The notes under the pieces are model-generated. The model had not been told where the DNA came from. It was given only the letters and a program-made list of their open reading frames with translations, and did not search any database. The translations under genes were made by a program, and so were the position numbers. Positions 8,240 to 19,506 of a stretch of 64,000 nt of DNA are shown piece by piece; positions within the stretch are counted from its first letter, which is position 1; every line of letters begins with the position of its first letter. Source of the stretch: Constrictibacter sp. MBR-5 (GTDB taxonomy: Bacteria; Pseudomonadota; Alphaproteobacteria; JAJUGE01); NCBI RefSeq assembly GCF_040549485.1, contig NZ_JBEPTK010000003.1, forward strand, positions 310,001 to 374,000, in the 5' to 3' direction.

Positions 8240-9019
8240 CTAGCCGAGTGCCTTCACGTTCGCGTGGAGATGGTCGACCAGTGCCGGATCCAGCTTCAGG
8301 CGCCCGGCCAGCATCGCGAGGTAGCCGCGCTCGGCCGGATCGTCGGGATCGATCGCCATCAGCGAGGCGGCATAGATCTCGGCCGCTTCTTCCGGGGTGC
8401 GGGCCGCCGCGGCGACGGAATCGATGTCGAGCGGCTTCGAGAGCTCGTCCAGGACGAAGGCCTTGGCTTCGCCGTCGAGATCCAGGACTTCGACCTGGCC
8501 GAAGATCCGCTTCTGCTCCTCGGCGTCGATATGGCCGTCCGCCTTGGCGGCGGCGATCATCGCCCTGACGAGGGCGAGGCCGACACGCTGTTCGCCTTCG
8601 CCCGGGGCCGGCTGGAATGCGGTGCCCGCGGGCGGCGGCGGCAAAGCGTCCTGACCGGGCGCCGCCTGTGCCGTGGCACCCGGCGCCTGTCCCGCCTGCC
8701 AGTCCTGCCATGCCTTGTACGCCAGCGCCCCGACGACGGCGAGCCCGCCATATTTGAGAGCGGACCCGGCGAGCTTGCGCGGCTTCTTGCCGCCGAGCAG
8801 CACGCCGGCGAGCCCGCCGACGAGCGCACCCTTGCCGAAACCGCCGGTCGCGAGCCCGCCCAGCGCTTCGGTCAGGCCGCCGCTGCCGCCCATTCCACCG
8901 GTCGCCCCACCGGTGGTGCGGCCGGACAGCATGCCGCCGAGGTCGAATTGGCCTCCCTTGGACCCGGACTGGCCCCCCGCACCCAGGAACTGGTCGAGCA
9001 GACGCTTGGCATCGAACAT
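8240..9019 (-). CDS. DUF533/YebE-like (TerB-fold) membrane-associated protein
   Basis: This 259-residue protein has a Gly/Ser-rich N-terminal half (about 12-60), then a glycine-rich hydrophobic stretch at about 60-105 (GGLAGVLLGG and LAVVGALAYKAW), which probably sits in the inner membrane. A C-terminal TerB-like helical domain follows (about 150-259) with the AKADGHIDAEE motif, whose acidic residues resemble a metal site. This arrangement matches the YebE/DUF533 family, whose role is not established, although links to envelope stress are often suggested. The start is the ATG at 9019 with GGGAG nine bases upstream. It converges on the C45 hydrolase with a 7-bp gap. Confidence 0.85.
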   Translation of the reverse strand: MFDAKRLLDQFLGAGGQSGSKGGQFDLGGMLSGRTTGGATGGMGGSGGLTEALGGLATGGFGKGALVGGLAGVLLGGKKPRKLAGSALKYGGLAVVGALAYKAWQDWQAGQAPGATAQAAPGQDALPPPPAGTAFQPAPGEGEQRVGLALVRAMIAAAKADGHIDAEEQKRIFGQVEVLDLDGEAKAFVLDELSKPLDIDSVAAAARTPEEAAEIYAASLMAIDPDDPAERGYLAMLAGRLKLDPALVDHLHANVKALG

Positions 9020-9106
9020 CGCGGATCGCTCCCTCGGAAGGCTAAACGCAAGCCTTCACATAGGAGCGCCCGCGCTCGCGGAAAGACCGATTGCCGGAAG
9101 GCGACC

Positions 9107-9934
9107 TCAGAACGGCCGGTCGCCCTGCACCGTCACGCGGAAGCCCGAGCGCACCTGCGGGAAATAGTCCCACATCGCCTGATGCTGGACGCAGCGATTG
9201 TCCCAGAACGCCACCGAGTTCTTCCGCCAGCGGAAGCGGCACTGGAACATCGGGTCGGCGACATGGTCCCACAGCAGCTTCAGGACCGCGTCGCTCTCGC
9301 TCTTCGACAGTTCCTGGATGCGCGTCGTGAAGAAGCTGTTCACGTAGAGCGCCTTGCGGCGGGTCTCCGGGTGCGTCCGGACCACCGGATGGACCGCCTT
9401 GGGATAGACCTTGCCGGCGTCGTCGCCGACCTGGTGCGTATAGCGGCCGCGATACACGTGCTCGCCGTCATGCACCGCGGTCAGTCCCTCCAGGAACCGC
9501 TTCATCGGCTCCGACAGCGCCTCGTAGGCCGCATACATGCTGGAGAACAGCGTGTCGCCGCCCGAGTCCGGAAGCGTGTGGATGTGCAGGATGCTGCCCA
9601 TCGGCGGCCGCTCGTCGCACGACACGTCGGAGTGCCACTTCTCGCCGGCGACATGTTTGGAATTGGCGTCCGCATGGATCAGCAGGACCTCGGGATGGCC
9701 CTCCGGTCCGGGCGAGCCGGGATGCACGTGCAGTTCGCCGAACAGCCGGCCGAAGGCCTTGTGGCGATCCAGGTCCATCTCCTGGTCGCGGAAGAACAGC
9801 ACCTGATGCTGCATCAGGGCGTCGTGGATCTCCTGGAAGGTGCGGTTGCCGAGCGGCTTGCCGAGGTCGACGCCGAACACCTCGGCGCCGATGCGCGGCG
9901 TCACCGGCTTCACCTCGATTGTCTCGTAGGTCAT
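9107..9934 (-). CDS. TauD/TfdA-family 2-oxoglutarate/Fe(II) dioxygenase
   Basis: This 275-residue oxygenase is of the taurine/2,4-D dioxygenase family. These enzymes oxidise an organic substrate while converting 2-oxoglutarate to succinate and CO2. The iron triad is visible as His101-x-Asp103 (WHSDVS) and His251 ([10 protein letters not shown]). The co-substrate Arg is R262 or R266 in QVRSGFRVT. Length and spacing agree with E. coli TauD. The start at 9934 has a GAGGAG site; an earlier in-frame ATG at 9979 adds non-conserved residues. No sulfonate transporter is adjacent, so the substrate may be a sulfonate, an aryloxyacid or something else. It is divergent from acs with a 173-bp shared promoter region. 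Confidence 0.9.
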   Translation of the reverse strand: MTYETIEVKPVTPRIGAEVFGVDLGKPLGNRTFQEIHDALMQHQVLFFRDQEMDLDRHKAFGRLFGELHVHPGSPGPEGHPEVLLIHADANSKHVAGEKWHSDVSCDERPPMGSILHIHTLPDSGGDTLFSSMYAAYEALSEPMKRFLEGLTAVHDGEHVYRGRYTHQVGDDAGKVYPKAVHPVVRTHPETRRKALYVNSFFTTRIQELSKSESDAVLKLLWDHVADPMFQCRFRWRKNSVAFWDNRCVQHQAMWDYFPQVRSGFRVTVQGDRPF

Positions 9935-10107
9935 TGGCGTCTCCTCGCTGCCGTCCGTCGCTGCGGACTTGTGAGCCAAGGCTACGCCGGTGTTCGCGCA
10001 GCGTGAAGGGCGGTCCGGACCGGCGCCTTGCCCATCCGGGGCCCCGTCTCATACTCTGCGACACCAGAACGCCGCGCGCGAGCGGTGCCGCTGCAGGAGA
10101 TGCGCCG

Positions 10108-12041
<1,934 letters not shown>

Positions 12042-12045
<4 letters not shown>

Positions 12046-13559
12046 GCGGGCGACGCAGGCACCGACGCCAGCGCCCGGGCGAGCCGCTTCACGCCGGCGA
12101 CGATCTCCGCGTCGTCGACAGCGCCGAAGCCCATCAGCAGGCCGCTGCGGTCCGGCTTAGCCGCATAGTAGCTCGAGAGGGGAGTGACACTGACGCGCTG
12201 CGCCGACGCACGGCGCGCGGCCTCCCGGTCGTCGAAGCCCGCACTGCCGGACAGATCGGCCAGCAGGTGCAATCCTCCCTCGCCCGGAGCCGGCCGCAGC
12301 AGTCCGCCCAGATGGGTGTCGATGGCATCGATCATTACCGCGCGCCGCTCGGCGTATCGCGTCCTGCACCGCCTGAGGTGCGCAGCGAACTGACCGGATT
12401 CGATGAAGTCGGCGAGCGGCGCCTGGGCGATCGCCGGCGCATGGTCGTCGACGGCGGCTCGGGCGCGGCGGAATAGGTCGACCAGCGGCGCCGGCAGGAC
12501 CAGATAGCCGAGCCGCAACGATGGGAAGAGGACCTTGGAGAAGGTGCCGACGTAGATGACCCGCCCGTCCTGGTCGAGACCCTGGAGCGCCGCCAGCGGC
12601 CTGCCGGCATAGCGGTACTCGCTGTCATAGTCGTCCTCCAGGATCCACGCCCCTGCCTCGCGCGCCCAGTCCAGCAGCGACAGCCGGCGGGCGAGGCTCA
12701 TCGTCACGCCCAGCGGAAACTGGTGCGACGGCGTGACGGCCGCCAGCCGTGCAGACGGCGCCATCCGGCGGCCGGCGGCGACCGATATGCCTTCCGCATC
12801 GATCGGCACCGGAATTGCCGTCGCCCCCGCCGCCAGCATGGCCGCACGCAGGCCGGCATAGCCCGGCTCCTCGACCCAGGCCTCTTCGCCCGGATCGAGC
12901 AGCAGCCGCGCCGCGAGGTCCACACCCGCCTGTGCGCCCGACACGATCATCACCTGGTCCGGGTCGCAGCGGACTGCACGGACGGCGCGCAGATAGGCGG
13001 CGATCGCCCGGCGCAGCGGCAGCCAGCCCGACGGATCGCGCTGGCGCATCAGCTCGCCGGCCGGGTGGCGCCACCAGCGCACCATCGCGCGGCCCCATTC
13101 GCGCGAAGCCACCGCATCGAGTTCCGCCGCAGCCAGGGCGAAGGCGGGATGCCGGTCCGGCCGGCGCGGAACGGCTTGGGCGATGGCCTCGCCGCGCCGC
13201 GACGGTCGCGCCGGAATGCCGCCGCCCGCGGTGCCCGCCGCCGGGCCGGCTGCTCCGAGCAGCATCTCCGGCAGTACGGAGGAGACGAACGTTCCCGCCC
13301 CGACGCGGCCTTCCACATAGCCTTCCGACAGCAGCTGCTCGAAAGCCGTGGCCACCGTGTTGCGCGACAGGCGGAGTTCGCTCGCGAGCGCCCGCGTCGA
13401 CGGCAGCCGGACGCCGGGCGCCAGACGTCCCGCGAGGATAGCCTCGCGCAACTGGTCGTAGAGCTGGCGGTGCAGCGGCGTGGCGTTGTCCCGCGCCAGC
13501 CCTAGTGAGACGAGGGTCGTCCGGCGGGCGCGGGGAGCGGCGGCGGTCCGGTCTGCCAT
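12042..13559 (-). CDS. MocR/PdxR-type GntR-aminotransferase regulator
   Basis: This 505-residue regulator has an N-terminal GntR winged helix (about 25-100; motif [18 protein letters not shown]) joined by a linker to a fold-type I aminotransferase-like domain (about 150-500). The domain carries the PLP-binding Lys in [16 protein letters not shown] and a DDYDSEYRY segment. MocR proteins sense PLP or amino compounds and bind repeated sites near their own promoter. The ATG at 13559 is chosen because the upstream extension overlaps the intergenic operator region. The divergent PPOX-fold flavoprotein gene is its most likely target. The ends of acs and this gene share a CTAG palindrome that provides both stop codons. 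Confidence 0.92.
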
Positions 13560-13572
13560 GACAACTGCTCGA

Positions 13573-13620
13573 AGTGGCTCTAGAAGGATCACGCGAAATG
13601 GCACTTTTGCCAGGGCCACT
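13573..13620. promoter_or_regulatory. Candidate MocR operator
   Basis: The divergent gap contains an inverted repeat of AGTGGCTCTAG (13573-13583) and CCAGGGCCACT (13610-13620, the complement of AGTGGCCCTGG). Overlapping the second arm is a palindrome, TGGCA-CTTT-TGCCA (13599-13612). Regulators of the MocR group usually bind two such sites in exactly this position. The assignment is by position and symmetry only. Confidence 0.5.
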
Positions 13621-13731
13621 GTGCGCCTACCGTCGCTGCCGTTCAATGGTGGACGCCGGCGACGGAATCGCATGGCTGCGGGCCGCCCCTGTCGGCCCCC
13701 GGTCGGCCGACGTCCGCCCAGAGGAGCTGAG

Positions 13732-14415
13732 ATGAGCGACTTCAAGCCGACCGCGAAGACGAAGATCAAGCGCCTGAACAAGCGTGCGCACTATGATCGC
13801 CAGTCCACTTATGCTGTGCTGGACGCCGGCCTCGTCGCCCATGTCGGCTACGTCTTCGACGGCCACCCCTATGTGACCTCGACCAGCTACTGGCGCGAAG
13901 GCGACAGGCTGTTCTGGCACGGCTCGTCGGCGAGCCGGATGCTGAAGACGGTGCGCGGCGGCGTTCCCGTCTGCGTCAACGTCAGCCTGATCGACGGCCT
14001 CGTCCTCGCCCGCTCCGGCTTCCACCACTCGGTCAATTACCGCGCCGTGATGATGTTCGGGCAAGCCGAGGCGGTCACCGACGAGGCGGAAAAGCTGAAG
14101 ACGCTGGAAGCTTTCACCGAGCGCCTGTTTCCCGGGCGGTGGGCCGAGATTCGGCCGGTCACCAAGCAGGAGCTGAAGGCCACCATGGTCCTCTCGATGC
14201 CCATCGAGGAGGCGGCGACAAAGATCCGCACGGGCCCGCCGGTCGACGACGAGCCGGACTACGAACTGGATGTCTGGGCAGGCGTGCTGCCGCTCAAGGT
14301 GGTCGCCGGCGAGCCCGTCGCCGACCCCCGGCTGAAGGCGGGTGTGCCGCTCCCCGACTATCTGCGCGGCTACGACCTGGAAGCCTACGGCGAGCGGCGC
14401 GAGGCGGCGGAGTAG
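13732..14415 (+). CDS. Pyridoxamine 5'-phosphate oxidase-fold flavoprotein
   Basis: This 227-residue protein has a split-barrel FMN-binding fold (Pyridox_ox_2 type): RLNKRAHYDRQSTYAVLDAG, the barrel strands HVGYVFDGHPYVTSTSYW, and FWHGSSASRMLK near residue 65, where the flavin phosphate is bound. Related proteins are often annotated as nitroimidazole-resistance or FMN/F420 reductases. An F420 biosynthesis module lies about 46 kb away, so either flavin is possible. The start at 13732 follows GAGGAGCTGAG. The gene is read away from the MocR regulator across a gap with symmetric sites, which suggests PLP- or amine-linked control. Confidence 0.87.
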   Translation: MSDFKPTAKTKIKRLNKRAHYDRQSTYAVLDAGLVAHVGYVFDGHPYVTSTSYWREGDRLFWHGSSASRMLKTVRGGVPVCVNVSLIDGLVLARSGFHHSVNYRAVMMFGQAEAVTDEAEKLKTLEAFTERLFPGRWAEIRPVTKQELKATMVLSMPIEEAATKIRTGPPVDDEPDYELDVWAGVLPLKVVAGEPVADPRLKAGVPLPDYLRGYDLEAYGERREAAE

Positions 14416-14436
14416 GCCGGGATGCTGCAAGCGGCG

Positions 14437-14982
14437 CTATTTGCGCGGCTTCACGTGCTCCTGCAGGCGCGGCATGATCTCGACGAAATTGCACGGCCGG
14501 TAGCGGTAGTCGAGCTGCCACCGCAGGATGTCGTCCCAGGCGTCGCGGCACGCACCGGGCGAGCCCGGCACCGCGAAGAGATAAGTACCCCCTGCGACGC
14601 CGGCCGTCGCACGCGACTGTATGGTCGACGTGCCGATCTTCTGAAAACTCAGCCAGCGAAAGAGTTCGCCGAAACCGGCGATCTCCTTCTCGTACACCGA
14701 TGCGAAAGCCTCGGGAGTCACGTCGCGGCCGGTCACGCCGGTGCCGCCGGTGGCGATGACGACGTCGATCCCGGGATCGGCGATCCAGGCTCGCAGCCTG
14801 CCCACGATCTCGTCCTGCTCGTCGCGAACGATGGCACGATCGGCGAGCGTGTGACCCGCGCCCGTCACCCGCTCCACGAGGGTACGGCCCGACACGTCGC
14901 CCGCCTCGTCGCGCGTGTCGGAGACGGTCATCACGGCGATATTCACCGCAACGAACGGACGGCTCTCGTCAATTTTTGACAT
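14437..14982 (-). CDS. moaB: Molybdenum cofactor biosynthesis protein B
   Basis: This 181-residue protein belongs to the MoaB/Mog family, which adenylylates molybdopterin before metal insertion. The diagnostic [16 protein letters not shown] loop is near residue 80, with the acidic ligand-binding residues after it. [16 protein letters not shown] and [18 protein letters not shown] follow in the order seen in the family. It overlaps the 3' end of the lytic transglycosylase gene by 14 nt on the same strand, so expression is presumably coupled, although the two have no obvious shared function. No other moa gene is in the window. Confidence 0.93.
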   Translation of the reverse strand: MSKIDESRPFVAVNIAVMTVSDTRDEAGDVSGRTLVERVTGAGHTLADRAIVRDEQDEIVGRLRAWIADPGIDVVIATGGTGVTGRDVTPEAFASVYEKEIAGFGELFRWLSFQKIGTSTIQSRATAGVAGGTYLFAVPGSPGACRDAWDDILRWQLDYRYRPCNFVEIMPRLQEHVKPRK

Positions 14983-16798
14983 TTTCGGCCAGGTTCAGCG
15001 GCGTGGGATCCAGGCCCTCATAGCGCGGCCACTCGCCCGCCACCACCGCATCGAGGGACGGATTGGCCTGCCCCATGCGCTGGCGATAGATCCAGAAGTT
15101 CGACAGCACACGCTCGACGAAGATGCGCGTCTGGCGCGCCGGCAGCGTCTCGATGAACAGCAGCGGGTCGTTACGGAAGTCGCCGTTGCGCTCCCATTTC
15201 CGCAGGTTCCCGAGACCCGCATTGTACGCGACCGCGAGCTTGAAAAGGTTGCCCTCCACCTCGCCGCGATCGAGCAGATAGGCCAGATATTGCTGGCCCA
15301 AGCTCACGTTCAGCTGGGGTTCGTAGAGAACCTCCTGGGTCTTCCCGGTGAACTCGTAGTCTTCGGTCAACGACGTCGCCGTCGCCGGCATCAGCTGCAT
15401 GAGCCCGCGGGCGCCCACCGGACTGGTCGCCCGGGTGTGAAACTGCGACTCCTGGCGCATGAAGGCATAGATCAAGGCGCGATCCACCTTGAACCCTTCC
15501 GCCGGCACCCAGGGCGGCGTGGGGTACAGTGCCCGATCGCGCGTCGTCGCCCCAAATTGCGCGAGGCGGCTTCCCGCCCTCACTGCGGTGTGAGGCAGCT
15601 GTATGGCATCCGCGACGGCGAGAAGGGACCGCGCATGCTCGGGGCCAATCTTCCAGATATGTGCCCGAAGCTCCTCCTCGGCGAGGACGGTCTGCCCGAC
15701 CTCGGCGAGGGCAATCGCCCGGCGACCGCCGGGAATGCTCAGCACCCTCTCCACATCGGCCTTCGACAAGGCCGGTTCGGACCAGTCGAGCGCGCTGTCC
15801 AGGCCGAGCGCCCGCCGGGCAATGAGACCGTAGAACGTCCGCGGGTGCTCCGCGGCCGCACGCAGCCACGACTCGGCTTGTTCCGGCTGACGCAAACGCA
15901 GATGCACCCGCGCCGCCCAGTAGGATCCCGCCGCCACGTTCCAGGACAGTGCAGCCGGAGAGCGCGCATGCTCCTCGAAATGGATGACCGCACTACGAAG
16001 ATAGCCCATGCGGAACGCCGCCAAGCCGGCGATCCAATGTCCGACGGATACGCTGTCGCTGGAGCGGAAGGCCCCCGCTGAAGCCAGCTCATAAGCCTTC
16101 GTGTTGTCGTTGGCCACATAGTAGGCCATCGCGATATCCGACCGGATCCGGTCGAAGGCCGCGAGGGAAATGGAATCGGCCGCGTCGGCCGCCGCCTTCT
16201 CGGCCTCAGCCAGCAGGCCTTTTCCGATCAGTTCGTTCACCCGCGCCGACACCTGGGCCGCCCGCAAGGTGACGATGATGCGCGGCGGCGCCTGGGTACC
16301 GACCGGCGTGCCTGCGACATCCGCAGGCGGCGAACCGATTTCGGGGACCAGCGGCGCCGGCGCATCCTTGGGCTTGCGGCGAATCGCCAGCTCATAGAGG
16401 CGTTCGGCATCCGGATGGTCGCGATAGTCCGCCATCCACGACCGGAGTTCCTCGTAGGAGGAGCGGTAGCGGGTGGGGTGCATGTAACGCTGGAAGAGAA
16501 CGTGGCCCATCAGGACGCGGTCGCGCAGGCCGGCGATGACCCCGTCAGCGTCCTTCCACCTGCCGTCTTCCTGGAGGTGGAAGATGCTGCGGTATCGGGT
16601 CGCATCGTCGGCGTCGAGGACCCGGGGCATCTGTCCGGGCTGTGCGGCGCTCATGTCGCCGAGGCCCATATCGAAGCCGGCAGCCGCCGTAACCGATGCG
16701 GACAACACGAATGCCGCCGCCATGCCCGTCAGCAGGCGGCGATTTCCGGGGGTCGTTGGCCGCGCTACGCCGGCCCGTGTTTCAGTCGTCTGTTCCAC
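14969..16798 (-). CDS. Soluble lytic murein transglycosylase
   Basis: This 609-residue periplasmic enzyme cleaves peptidoglycan glycan strands to leave 1,6-anhydro-muramyl ends. A hydrophobic N-terminal segment (about 20-42) looks like a signal peptide ending near AAAGF. Residues 60-430 are a helical superhelical (TPR-like, Slt70-like) domain. The SLT catalytic domain is at about 450-590, with the catalytic Glu in AFMRQESQF, then SPVGARGLMQLMP and AVAYNAGLGNLRKW. It starts with GTG at 16798. The acid-base Glu and the GLMQ/AYNAG motifs make the family assignment firm. Confidence 0.92.
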   Translation of the reverse strand: MEQTTETRAGVARPTTPGNRRLLTGMAAAFVLSASVTAAAGFDMGLGDMSAAQPGQMPRVLDADDATRYRSIFHLQEDGRWKDADGVIAGLRDRVLMGHVLFQRYMHPTRYRSSYEELRSWMADYRDHPDAERLYELAIRRKPKDAPAPLVPEIGSPPADVAGTPVGTQAPPRIIVTLRAAQVSARVNELIGKGLLAEAEKAAADAADSISLAAFDRIRSDIAMAYYVANDNTKAYELASAGAFRSSDSVSVGHWIAGLAAFRMGYLRSAVIHFEEHARSPAALSWNVAAGSYWAARVHLRLRQPEQAESWLRAAAEHPRTFYGLIARRALGLDSALDWSEPALSKADVERVLSIPGGRRAIALAEVGQTVLAEEELRAHIWKIGPEHARSLLAVADAIQLPHTAVRAGSRLAQFGATTRDRALYPTPPWVPAEGFKVDRALIYAFMRQESQFHTRATSPVGARGLMQLMPATATSLTEDYEFTGKTQEVLYEPQLNVSLGQQYLAYLLDRGEVEGNLFKLAVAYNAGLGNLRKWERNGDFRNDPLLFIETLPARQTRIFVERVLSNFWIYRQRMGQANPSLDAVVAGEWPRYEGLDPTPLNLAENVKN

Positions 16799-16870
16799 GG
16801 CGGGCTAACAAGTAGTTTACCGTCGCGGGGGTTGGCAAGCGGGAGTCTGCGCCGCCGTCGCCGACAACCC

Positions 16871-17686
16871 TCACACCTCCGTGTCGAGCCGCTCTCGAAC
16901 CGCGAGAAAGTCGCGCCACGCCTCGCGCTTCTGTCCGGGAGACCGCAACAGATAGGCGGGATGGAACGTCGCCATGGTCGGTATCGGCCGTGCCATCCGC
17001 GGGGTGGCGAAGCTGTGCCAGCGGCCGCGGAGGCGCATGATTCCCTCCTGCCGGCCCAGCAGCGTCTTCGCCGAGGCGCCACCGAGCAGCACCAGCACGG
17101 CAGGATCGACCAGTTCGATCGCCCGCTCGACGAAGGGCAGGCAGGCCGCCACCTCAGCCGGGAGCGGCGTTCGGTTTCCGGGCGGCCGCCAATAGATCAC
17201 GTTGGAAATGAAGACGGTGTCGCGATCGAGGCCGATGGCCGCCAGCATCCGGTCGAGCAGGCGGCCGCTCGCCCCGACGAACGGCAAGCCGCGCCTGTCC
17301 TCCTCGGCGCCGGGCGCCTCGCCGACCAGCATCAGGCGGCCCTTCGGGTTGCCGTCGGCAAAGACCGTGTTCGTCGCCGTCCGCTTGAGCGTGCAGCCCT
17401 CGAAGGCCTCGACCCGGCGGCGCAGGGCGTCGATGTCCGTCACGTCCGACAGGTCGCCGGCGGCTGTCGGGACGGCTGCCGGCCGGGGCGACGCTACGGA
17501 CGGAGGTGTCGCGGCCGATACAGGCCCCGCGGCCGGAGGCGCGATCCGAACCGGAACATCTTTCACCGCAACAGGTTGATGAGGGGTGCCGGCGAGGCGG
17601 TCGACGGGGTGGTCACCCACGGCTTCGTCTGCGCCGGCCTCGATCAGCCAGCGCAGAACCTCGCCGAGTTCATGGCGCGGCGGCAT
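16871..17686 (-). CDS. Uracil-DNA glycosylase, family 4-like, with an incomplete Fe-S cysteine set
   Basis: This 271-residue protein removes uracil from DNA. The glycosylase motifs are [24 protein letters not shown] (about 122) and [12 protein letters not shown] near the C-terminus. The N-terminal 80 residues are a Pro/Ala-rich extension. Family 4 enzymes bind a [4Fe-4S] cluster through four Cys. Here one of the first pair is kept (EGCTLKR) and one in VAACLPFVE, but the third position, normally KCRPP, reads YWRPP. The cluster is therefore probably absent. It is divergent from the ETF-QO gene with a 124-bp gap. Confidence 0.88.
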   Translation of the reverse strand: MPPRHELGEVLRWLIEAGADEAVGDHPVDRLAGTPHQPVAVKDVPVRIAPPAAGPVSAATPPSVASPRPAAVPTAAGDLSDVTDIDALRRRVEAFEGCTLKRTATNTVFADGNPKGRLMLVGEAPGAEEDRRGLPFVGASGRLLDRMLAAIGLDRDTVFISNVIYWRPPGNRTPLPAEVAACLPFVERAIELVDPAVLVLLGGASAKTLLGRQEGIMRLRGRWHSFATPRMARPIPTMATFHPAYLLRSPGQKREAWRDFLAVRERLDTEV

Positions 17687-17810
17687 GGCAACCGCTGTCC
17701 CTGTGCACTATCTTGACCGCCTTTATGACCGTCGCGCGCCTGGACGTAGGCGCCGCCGGACCCAGAGCCTCGGCTCTCGCCGAGGCCCCAGGTATAGCCG
17801 ACGAGGGGAA

Positions 17811-19457
17811 ATGATGGAACGCGAAAGCATGGAGTTCGACGTCGTGGTGGTCGGCGGAGGTCCCGCCGGCTTGGCCGCTGCGATCAGGCTCCGGCAGCTC
17901 TCGGCCGAGCAGGGCCACGATGTCAGCGTGTGCGTCCTGGAAAAGGGTTCCGAGATCGGCGCGCACATCCTTTCCGGCGCGGTGTTCGATCCGCGGGCAC
18001 TGAACGAACTCTTCCCCGATTGGAAGGAGAAGGGCGCGCCGCTGCTGACCGAGGTCAAGGAAGACCGGTTCCTCCTTCTCAGCGAGAAGGGGTCGACCCG
18101 GATTCCGAACTTCCTCCTGCCGTCGACCTTCCACAATCACGGCAACTATGCCGGCAGCCTCGGCAATCTGTGCCGTTGGCTCGGCGAGCAGGCAGCGGAG
18201 TTGGGCGTCGAGGTCTATCCCGGCTTCGCGGCAGCCGAAGTGCTCTATCACGAGGACGGCAGCGTGAAGGGCGTCGCCACCGGCGACATGGGCGTTTCCC
18301 GCGAAGGCGAGCAGAAGGGCAGCTACACGCCCGGCATGGAGCTACACGCGAAGTACACCTTCTTCGCCGAAGGCTGCCGCGGCTCGCTCGGACGCCAGCT
18401 CATGGACCGGTTCAAGCTGCGTGAGGGCTGTCAGCCGCAGAAGTACGGCATCGGCCTGAAGGAACTGTGGCAGATCGATCCGGCCAAGCACCAGCAGGGT
18501 CTGGTCATGCACACGGCCGGGTGGCCGATGCAGACGGACACCTATGGCGGTTCGTGGATGTACCACACCGAGGACAACACGGTATCGATCGGATATGTCG
18601 TCGGCCTGGACTACAAGAACCCGTATCTGAACCCGTTCAAGGAATTCCAGCGCTACAAGACCCATCCCGCCATCCGCAGCTACCTGGAAGGCGGCAAGCG
18701 CATCGCCTACGGGGCGCGGGCGATCAGCGCCGGCGGCGTGCAGTCCATGCCGAAGCTCGTGTTTCCGGGTGGCATGCTGATCGGCGACGATGCCGGATTC
18801 CTGAACGTGCCCAGGATCAAAGGCAGCCACGCTGCTCTCAAGACCGGCATGCTGGCCGCCGAAGCGACCTACGAGGCGCTGAAGTCCGGCCGCGAAGGGC
18901 ATGACGAGGTGACCGCCTATCCCGAGGCCTACAAGGCATCCTGGCTCCACGAGGAACTGTGGAAGGCCCGCAACTTCAAGCCGGCGTTCCGCTGGGGGCT
19001 CTGGGGCGCCATGCTGTATGCCGGCATCGACCAGAAGCTCCTCGGCGGCAAGGCGCCCTGGACGCTGCGCCACCAGAAGGCGGACAACGAAAGTCTGGTG
19101 AAGAAGGATCAGGCGAAGCCGATCGACTATCCGCGTCCGGACGGCGAGATCAGCTTCGACCTGCCCTCCTCGGTCTATCTGTCGAATACCAATCACGAGG
19201 AGGACCAGCCCGTCCACCTCACGCTCAAGAACCCGGCCGTCCCGACCGAGGTCAATCTTCCGCTGTACGATGCGCCGGAGCAGCGTTACTGTCCCGCGGG
19301 CGTGTATGAAATCGTCGAGGACGCTGGCAGCCCTCGTCTACAGATCAACGCTCAGAACTGCGTGCACTGTAAGACATGCGATATCAAGGATCCCACCCAG
19401 AACATCGTCTGGGTCACGCCGGAGGGCGGTGGCGGGCCCAACTATCCGAACATGTGA
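17811..19457 (+). CDS. Electron transfer flavoprotein-ubiquinone oxidoreductase
   Basis: This 548-residue membrane-associated flavoprotein passes electrons from ETF (fatty-acid and amino-acid oxidation) to ubiquinone. The N-terminal FAD site is [20 protein letters not shown] (residues 10-30). The middle contains the amphipathic membrane- and quinone-binding part with KFLLP-type and IGDDAGFLN segments. The C-terminal 4Fe-4S domain has CPAGVYE and [17 protein letters not shown]. Length and domain order match mitochondrial ETF-QO. Two adjacent ATGs (17811 and 17814) follow GAGGGG; either could be used. The ETF subunit genes are not in the window. Confidence 0.95.
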   Translation: MMERESMEFDVVVVGGGPAGLAAAIRLRQLSAEQGHDVSVCVLEKGSEIGAHILSGAVFDPRALNELFPDWKEKGAPLLTEVKEDRFLLLSEKGSTRIPNFLLPSTFHNHGNYAGSLGNLCRWLGEQAAELGVEVYPGFAAAEVLYHEDGSVKGVATGDMGVSREGEQKGSYTPGMELHAKYTFFAEGCRGSLGRQLMDRFKLREGCQPQKYGIGLKELWQIDPAKHQQGLVMHTAGWPMQTDTYGGSWMYHTEDNTVSIGYVVGLDYKNPYLNPFKEFQRYKTHPAIRSYLEGGKRIAYGARAISAGGVQSMPKLVFPGGMLIGDDAGFLNVPRIKGSHAALKTGMLAAEATYEALKSGREGHDEVTAYPEAYKASWLHEELWKARNFKPAFRWGLWGAMLYAGIDQKLLGGKAPWTLRHQKADNESLVKKDQAKPIDYPRPDGEISFDLPSSVYLSNTNHEEDQPVHLTLKNPAVPTEVNLPLYDAPEQRYCPAGVYEIVEDAGSPRLQINAQNCVHCKTCDIKDPTQNIVWVTPEGGGGPNYPNM

Positions 19458-19506
19458 CGGGGACGGTCGTCACGCCGTCGAAGATCCTCTCGGAGGTGGC
19501 TGACGC

